Assembly (NCBI GenBank): GCA_937881285.1
Contig: CALGEU010000299.1
Coordinates: 1-10,177 of the forward strand
DNA length: 10,177 nt
Direction of reading: 5' to 3'
Origin: an uncultured Clostridia bacterium
GTDB lineage: Bacteria; Bacillota; Clostridia; Christensenellales; CAG-917
Shown here piece by piece: positions 7,002 through 10,177 of the stretch. The translations under genes and the position numbers were made by a program. A model generated the notes under the pieces. That model saw nothing but the letters and a program-made list of their open reading frames with translations, searched no databases and was not told the origin of the DNA. The number at the start of each line of letters is the position of its first letter. Position 1 is the stretch's first letter.

Positions 7002-8276
7002 TCAGTTCTCCACTCTCAAAACGGCGCAAATATCGTCCGTGCAGGATAGTCCTTTCACGGTTTCGAGCGTCGATTTCATATTGCTTTCTTTTGTCTCTTC
7101 GGTGACGAGAACGAGATATTCGCCGTCGGTTTCGTTCTTTTTAAGCACGTTCTTCACGTTTATATTTGCGTTTTCAAAGGCTTTTGCCACTTTTGCAAGC
7201 GCGCCGTCTTCACCGTTTATTGCAATTCTGACGTAATAAGCCGTCGTGAAATCCGTCGCGAAATCGTCGTCGTTCACTTCGATTTCGTCTTCCCAGAAAT
7301 AGCGTCTGTGAACGTCTTTTCCGCCTGCGAAAACGATATCGCTCACGATTGCGCTTGCAGTGGGCAACGAGCCTGCGCCCCTGCCGTACAACATAACGTC
7401 GTCAACGTTGTCTCCGTGAATATACAGCGCGTTGAACGAGCCTTTCACGCTTGCGAGCGGATGATTTGCGTGTATAAACGCAGGATGAACGCGCGCTTCG
7501 ATTTTGCCGTTCACAAGTTTGGATATGGCAAGCAATTTGAGCGTATAACCGAGTTGTTTTCCGAATTCGATGTCCTTCACGGACACTTCGGATATGCCTT
7601 CTCTGTACACTTTTTCCACGGGAACGCGCTTTCTGTACGCAAGCGACGACAAAATGCTGTTCTTGTAGGTCGCGTCAAAGCCTTCGACGTCTGCCGTCGG
7701 ATTTGCTTCTGCATATCCGAGTTTTTGCGCTTCTTTAAGGCAGGTTTCGTAATCCGCGCCTTCGTCGCTCATTTTTGAAAGAATATAGTTCGTCGTGCCG
7801 TTGACGATGCCTTTGAGCGACGTGATTTCGTTTGCCTGCATGCTGTCCGTAAGCGTGCGTATAACGGGAACGCCGCCAACGCAACTTGCTTCGAAATATA
7901 TGCCTGCGCCCGTCTTCTTTGCCGCGGCTTCGAGTTCGTGCCAACTCTTCGAGAACATCTCCTTGTTTGCCGTGACGACGCTCTTTCCGTTTTCGAGTGC
8001 CTTAATGAGAAAACTCTTTGCGGGTTCGACTCCGCCGAAAAACTCCGCGACGATATCGACGTTTTCGTCGCGCGCAATTTCGTCCATATCCTGCGTGACG
8101 ATGCTTGCGTCAACGCCTAGTTGCTTGCAACGCTCGATATTGCGTTCGAGCACTTTGACCACTTCAATGTCAAGTCCTTCGTTTCTCTTTATCATTTCGC
8201 GCTTGGTTGTGAGAATCTCCCACACTCCGCCGCCGACGACGCCCAGTCCCAAAAGCGCAACTCCGATTTTTTTCAT
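7002..8276 (-). CDS. hom: Homoserine dehydrogenase with C-terminal ACT domain
   Basis: A 424-residue enzyme that reduces aspartate-semialdehyde to homoserine for threonine and methionine synthesis. The Rossmann motif is GLGVVG (10-15); VVTANKEM (100-107) carries K105; GIVNGTTNYIL (156-166) is the family signature. The catalytic trio seen in fungal and bacterial enzymes is present with the same spacing: E190 (YAEANP), D201 and K205 (EGFDATYKN). The C-terminal ACT domain (about 346-424, YYVRIAINGEDGALAKVAKA) is usually the site of feedback control by threonine. Length is normal for the monofunctional ACT-containing form. AGGTG precedes the ATG by five bases. The gene sits between coaX and the transferase rather than beside thrB/thrC in this window. 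A 9-bp hairpin lies 16 nt upstream of the start codon. Confidence 0.97.
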   Translation of the reverse strand: MKKIGVALLGLGVVGGGVWEILTTKREMIKRNEGLDIEVVKVLERNIERCKQLGVDASIVTQDMDEIARDENVDIVAEFFGGVEPAKSFLIKALENGKSVVTANKEMFSKSWHELEAAAKKTGAGIYFEASCVGGVPVIRTLTDSMQANEITSLKGIVNGTTNYILSKMSDEGADYETCLKEAQKLGYAEANPTADVEGFDATYKNSILSSLAYRKRVPVEKVYREGISEVSVKDIEFGKQLGYTLKLLAISKLVNGKIEARVHPAFIHANHPLASVKGSFNALYIHGDNVDDVMLYGRGAGSLPTASAIVSDIVFAGGKDVHRRYFWEDEIEVNDDDFATDFTTAYYVRIAINGEDGALAKVAKAFENANINVKNVLKKNETDGEYLVLVTEETKESNMKSTLETVKGLSCTDDICAVLRVEN

Positions 8277-8291
8277 ATTTCACCTATTTCG

Positions 8292-8313
8292 TTCGTTTCG
8301 CCACCGAAACGAA
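8292..8313 (-). other. Perfect 9-bp hairpin in the coaX-hom intergenic region
   Basis: TTCGTTTCG and CGAAACGAA are perfectly complementary around a 4-nt loop. The hairpin lies in the 51-nt gap between coaX and hom, a few bases before the hom ribosome binding site. On the minus strand the T-run precedes the stem and none follows it, so it is not a standard terminator. It may tune hom translation or mark a processing site. Confidence 0.55.
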
Positions 8314-8327
8314 AAACTATATGCAAA

Positions 8328-9101
8328 TCACTTGCGATTTCTGTCATACACCATTTTCAAGCCTTTCAACGCAAGCGCGCGGTCGCTTTCGTCGATGATG
8401 TCGGGTTCGACCTGTTGCACGAGTTCGGAAAGTCCGCCCGTTGCAACGACCTTTGCGCCTTTCATCTCTTCAAGTTGCTTATACTTTTCAACCATATATT
8501 TCACAAGTCCCGTATAGCCGTAAACTATACCGCTTTGCATACAACTCTTCGTATCCTTTCCGACGATATTCTGCGGTTTTTCAAGTTCGATACGCGGAAG
8601 TTTCGCCGCCGTCGTAACGAGAGACTCCGTTGCCGTCTTGATGCCGGGAGCAATCGCGCCGCCGATAAACTTTCCGTCTTTCGTGACGAGATTGAACGTA
8701 GTTGCCGAGCCGAAATCGACCACGATGACAGGGCCGCCGTAAATTGCGTATGCCGCCGCCGCCCCGACAATTCTGTCAGTGCCGAGTTGCGTCGGTTGCG
8801 CATAATCGAGAGTTATGCCCGTGTCGGTATCGCTTGAAACGATAAGCGGAGATTTGCCGATATAGTCGTTGCACATGTGCTCTATCGTATAATTGAGCGC
8901 AGGCGCAACCGAAGACATAACGCAAGCGTCAATATCTTCAAAATTAACTCCGCGCTGGCGAAGAAGGTCATACAGCACCATTCCGTATTCGTCGGCGGTG
9001 CGCGAAGCCTTCGTGCTGACTCTCCACGACGCAATCATTTTGTCTCCGTCAAAAACGCCGTACTTTACGTTGGTGTTGCCTATATCCATTGCGAGAATCA
9101 T
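8328..9101 (-). CDS. coaX: Type III pantothenate kinase CoaX
   Basis: A 257-residue ASKHA-fold kinase that phosphorylates pantothenate, the first step from pantothenate to CoA. Motifs: the P-loop-like DIGNTNVKYGVFDGD (6-20, with D6), GTDR (107-110) with D109 and R110 for pantothenate and catalysis, DFGSATTFN (129-137), where the more usual form has T in place of S132, and GGAIAPGIKTATESL (147-161). Length and motif order match CoaX of Bacillus and Pseudomonas, which, unlike CoaA, is insensitive to feedback by CoA. The start ATG has AAGGAG six bases upstream and a consensus-like promoter about 50 nt before it. It is the first gene of an apparent coaX-hom-transferase operon. Confidence 0.97.
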   Translation of the reverse strand: MILAMDIGNTNVKYGVFDGDKMIASWRVSTKASRTADEYGMVLYDLLRQRGVNFEDIDACVMSSVAPALNYTIEHMCNDYIGKSPLIVSSDTDTGITLDYAQPTQLGTDRIVGAAAAYAIYGGPVIVVDFGSATTFNLVTKDGKFIGGAIAPGIKTATESLVTTAAKLPRIELEKPQNIVGKDTKSCMQSGIVYGYTGLVKYMVEKYKQLEEMKGAKVVATGGLSELVQQVEPDIIDESDRALALKGLKMVYDRNRK

Positions 9102-9149
9102 ATTTTCTCCTTACGCGCAATCGTGCGCATAACACGTATATTGACAATA

Positions 9150-9178
9150 AGTATACCAAACATTCAAAATATTATCAA
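9150..9178 (-). promoter_or_regulatory. Sigma-A promoter of the coaX operon (extended -10)
   Basis: Minus-strand TTGATA (9173-9178) and TATACT (9150-9155) are 17 nt apart, each matching 5 of 6 consensus bases. TGG directly before the -10 box gives an extended -10. A leader of about 40 nt follows, containing a small GCGCA/TGCGC hairpin (about 9116-9129) just before the AAGGAG ribosome binding site of coaX. Confidence 0.8.
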
Positions 9179-9232
9179 CAGAAACTTGCAAAACTCAATG
9201 TATAAGGAATTTAGTCTTTGTGAAACTCGATA

Positions 9233-9465
9233 AAAAATCCAGCGTGGCTCTCGGCAACGCTCGATTATTGCACGTTTTCTGTTTGCATAGCATAAAATTT
9301 GTTACTTCACGAAATCAAAAACGACCGAGATTTCGGCCGTTTTTGTTCCGATTATTCCGCCCTGAAAATCGAGCGGAGCGAGCATCAAGCGGACAATCTT
9401 GTGAAACTGCGGATTGAGTCTTTATCCGTGTTTGAACCGATAGCAAAGCGCGGCGATAGTAAAGT
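9233..9465. repeat. Tandem non-coding repeat, copy 1 (233 bp)
   Basis: The unit starts AAAAATCCAGCGTGGCTCTC and ends CGATAGTAAAGT. It differs from copy 2 by two substitutions in the first 30 bases (CAACGCTCGAT versus CAATGCTCGTT) and by a short tail segment (GCAAAGCGCGGCGATAG versus GCAGAGATTTTCCGCG...); about 180 bases between are identical. It carries a 13-bp near-perfect hairpin with T/A runs on both sides. Open frames within it have no ribosome binding site and simply run through the repeat, so I call no gene. Such near-identity suggests recent duplication or conversion. Confidence 0.9.
9316..9345. terminator. Bidirectional intrinsic terminator in repeat copy 1
   Basis: CAAAAACGACCGA and TCGGCCGTTTTTG pair over 13 positions with one mismatch and a GATT loop. 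A run of T follows the stem whichever strand is read. It would stop minus-strand transcription from the Cys-rich gene before coaX as well as any plus-strand read-through. Confidence 0.8.
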
Positions 9466-9703
9466 AAAAATCCAGCGTGGCTCTCGGCAATGCTCGTTTA
9501 TTGCACGTTTTCTGTTTGCATAGCATAAAATTTGTTACTTCACGAAATCAAAAACGACCGAGATTTCGGCCGTTTTTGTTCCGATTATTCCGCCCTGAAA
9601 ATCGAGCGGAGCGAGCATCAAGCGGACAATCTTGTGAAACTGCGGATTGAGTCTTTATCCGTGTTTGAACCGATAGCAGAGATTTTCCGCGCGATAGTAA
9701 AGT
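9466..9703. repeat. Tandem non-coding repeat, copy 2 (238 bp)
   Basis: Second unit, directly abutting copy 1 in the same orientation. It is five bases longer because its tail reads GCAGAGATTTTCCGCGCGATAG. The rest is base-for-base the same apart from two substitutions near the start. The first bases of a further copy follow immediately, so the array has two full units and one truncated one. Confidence 0.9.
9549..9578. terminator. Bidirectional intrinsic terminator in repeat copy 2
   Basis: Exact duplicate of the hairpin in copy 1, 233 bases further on: 13-position stem with one mismatch, GATT loop, T-run after the stem on both strands. It is the first strong terminator reached downstream of the Cys-rich gene on the minus strand. 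Confidence 0.8.
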
Positions 9704-9775
9704 AAAAATCCAGCGTGGCTCTCGACAATGCACGTTTACCGTGCGTTGCCGTTGCCTCAGCAACGATTTTTACTT
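9700..9775. repeat. 76-nt element with 11-bp terminal inverted repeats, fused to truncated repeat copy 3
   Basis: AAGTAAAAATC (9700-9710) and GATTTTTACTT (9765-9775) are perfect inverted repeats. The left part (9704 to about 9734) is the start of a third tandem copy, which then diverges. Inside are two more stems: CAATGCACG/CGTGCGTTG (9726-9748, nine pairs counting one G-U in the plus-strand RNA) and CGTTGC/GCAACG with a CTCA loop (9750-9765), followed by ATTTTTAC. The RNA could fold as a three-way junction. The right arm contains the TAA stop codon of the Cys-rich gene. The last hairpin plus T-run looks like a plus-strand terminator, though no plus-strand gene precedes it. Confidence 0.6.
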
Positions 9776-9958
9776 GCAGCCACAATTACATCCACCGCCG
9801 CAAAGGCAGGAAAGGATGAGAATGAGCCACACAAGGTCACAACTGTTGCAGGTGTTCATGCCGCAGCCACCGCAAGAGTTGAGCAACATCAAAAGCAACA
9901 CGATGTCGCAAGTGTTGCAACCGCATCCGTTTGCACCGTTTGTAAAGAATCCGTTCAT
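9770..9958 (-). CDS. Cysteine-rich hydrophobic microprotein (62 aa), unknown function
   Basis: A 62-residue protein with 12 cysteines arranged as two similar modules. Each has a Cys/Gly/Asn-rich segment, then CD and a short hydrophobic run, then a Cys/Gly segment: residues about 11-38 (GCGCNTCDIVLLLMLLNSCG) and about 39-61 (NTCNSCDLVWLILILSC, then LCGGGCNCGC). The start ATG is preceded by AAAGGGGG about nine bases upstream. The hydrophobic runs (8-9 residues) are too short to span a membrane singly. Small Cys/Gly-rich hydrophobic proteins occur in spore-forming Clostridia, but I cannot name a family; metal binding or a disulfide-linked surface or coat protein is inference only. Its stop codon is inside the 76-nt inverted-repeat element. 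It is divergent from the plus-strand gene at the right edge. Confidence 0.75.
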   Translation of the reverse strand: MNGFFTNGANGCGCNTCDIVLLLMLLNSCGGCGMNTCNSCDLVWLILILSCLCGGGCNCGCK

Positions 9959-10067
9959 GCTATGTACCCCCTTTTTCGTTTTAGGATTGCTCCTACATTA
10001 CCTTACGCTTTCTTGAAAAATTGTGTTACAAACGCATTGAAAACAATCTTTCAAAATATACTTTGAC

Positions 10068-10177
10068 GTGGGATATCTGAAGCGCATGATAGGTATAACA
10101 GTGGCTTTGTTCTGCACGCTCATCGTGTCGGGGCTTTGTTCCGTTTGCTTCAATCTCGACTTAAAATGGTGGATTGC
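10068..10177 (+). CDS. Unidentified protein, N-terminal fragment with hydrophobic segment
   Basis: An open plus-strand frame runs off the right edge. It could start at GTG 10068 (MGYLKRMIGITVALFCTLIV...) or ATG 10086 (MIGITVALFCTLIVSGLCSV...). After a short basic lead (LKR) come about 20 hydrophobic residues, then FNLDLKWW, consistent with a signal anchor or first transmembrane helix. No convincing Shine-Dalgarno sequence precedes either start, so the exact start and even the gene are uncertain. A TATACT box (10057-10062) and a TTGAAA-N6-TTTCAA palindrome (10037-10054) lie just upstream. The fragment is too short to assign a family. Confidence 0.45.
   Translation, partial: MGYLKRMIGITVALFCTLIVSGLCSVCFNLDLKWWI

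Noticed and set aside
9102..9232. Riboswitch or T-box leader before coaX/hom
   Set aside because: The coaX leader is only about 40 nt with one small hairpin and the hom upstream gap is 51 nt, too short for a known riboswitch or T-box.
9428..9465. Possible plus-strand promoter at the end of repeat copy 1 (TTGAAC, 17 nt, GATAGT)
   Set aside because: Only 4 of 6 matches in each box, and the spacing is broken in copy 2 by the longer tail, so it is unlikely to be a conserved promoter of the unit.
9220..9763. Short open frames on both strands across the tandem repeats (65-74 codons)
   Set aside because: No ribosome binding sites, Arg/Ser-rich translations without domain features, and frames running across repeat junctions; best seen as chance frames in a non-coding repeat.
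9233..9775. CRISPR array
   Set aside because: The repeat unit is about 235 bp with no short repeat/unique spacer alternation and no cas genes in the window.

Overview
The window looks like chromosomal DNA of a Bacillota bacterium, most likely an uncultured Clostridia-type lineage. The main reason is the left half, which carries the gene order dnaG - sigA - trmK - nif3-like - coiled-coil/zinc-ribbon protein, all on the minus strand and tightly packed or overlapping. This is the typical Gram-positive macromolecular-synthesis cluster. Strong AGGAGG-type ribosome binding sites and TTGAxA/TATAAT promoters agree. The genus cannot be set from the sequence alone.

Layout, in the direction of transcription (right to left). 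At the far right (10068-10177) an unidentified plus-strand gene runs off the window. It is divergent from a 62-residue, 12-cysteine microprotein (9770-9958). Between that gene and coaX lies about 670 bp of non-coding DNA (9102-9769). It holds two near-identical tandem copies of a ~235-bp repeat, each with a strong bidirectional terminator hairpin, then a truncated third copy merged into a 76-nt inverted-repeat element, and finally the coaX promoter. From that promoter an apparent operon reads coaX (type III pantothenate kinase), hom (homoserine dehydrogenase with ACT domain) and an Sfp-like phosphopantetheinyl transferase. A 90-nt nested inverted repeat follows. Next is a monocistronic acyl carrier protein gene with its own near-consensus promoter and a clear terminator.

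The segment 4666-5892 is visibly richer in A+T than the rest. It encodes a predicted lipoprotein with internal beta-sandwich-like repeats and a 54-residue membrane or secreted small protein, and ends in an intrinsic terminator. It appears to be an accessory insertion between acpP and the dnaG cluster.

Functionally, coaX starts CoA synthesis, the transferase moves phosphopantetheine from CoA onto carrier proteins, and acpP is a natural recipient, so these genes form a cofactor-to-carrier-protein set. dnaG and sigA supply replication priming and housekeeping transcription. No CRISPR array, transposase, phage gene, tRNA or rRNA was seen. The items most worth a second look are the tandem repeat/structured element next to the Cys-rich gene, the AT-rich lipoprotein/small-peptide pair, and the nested inverted repeat between the transferase gene and acpP.
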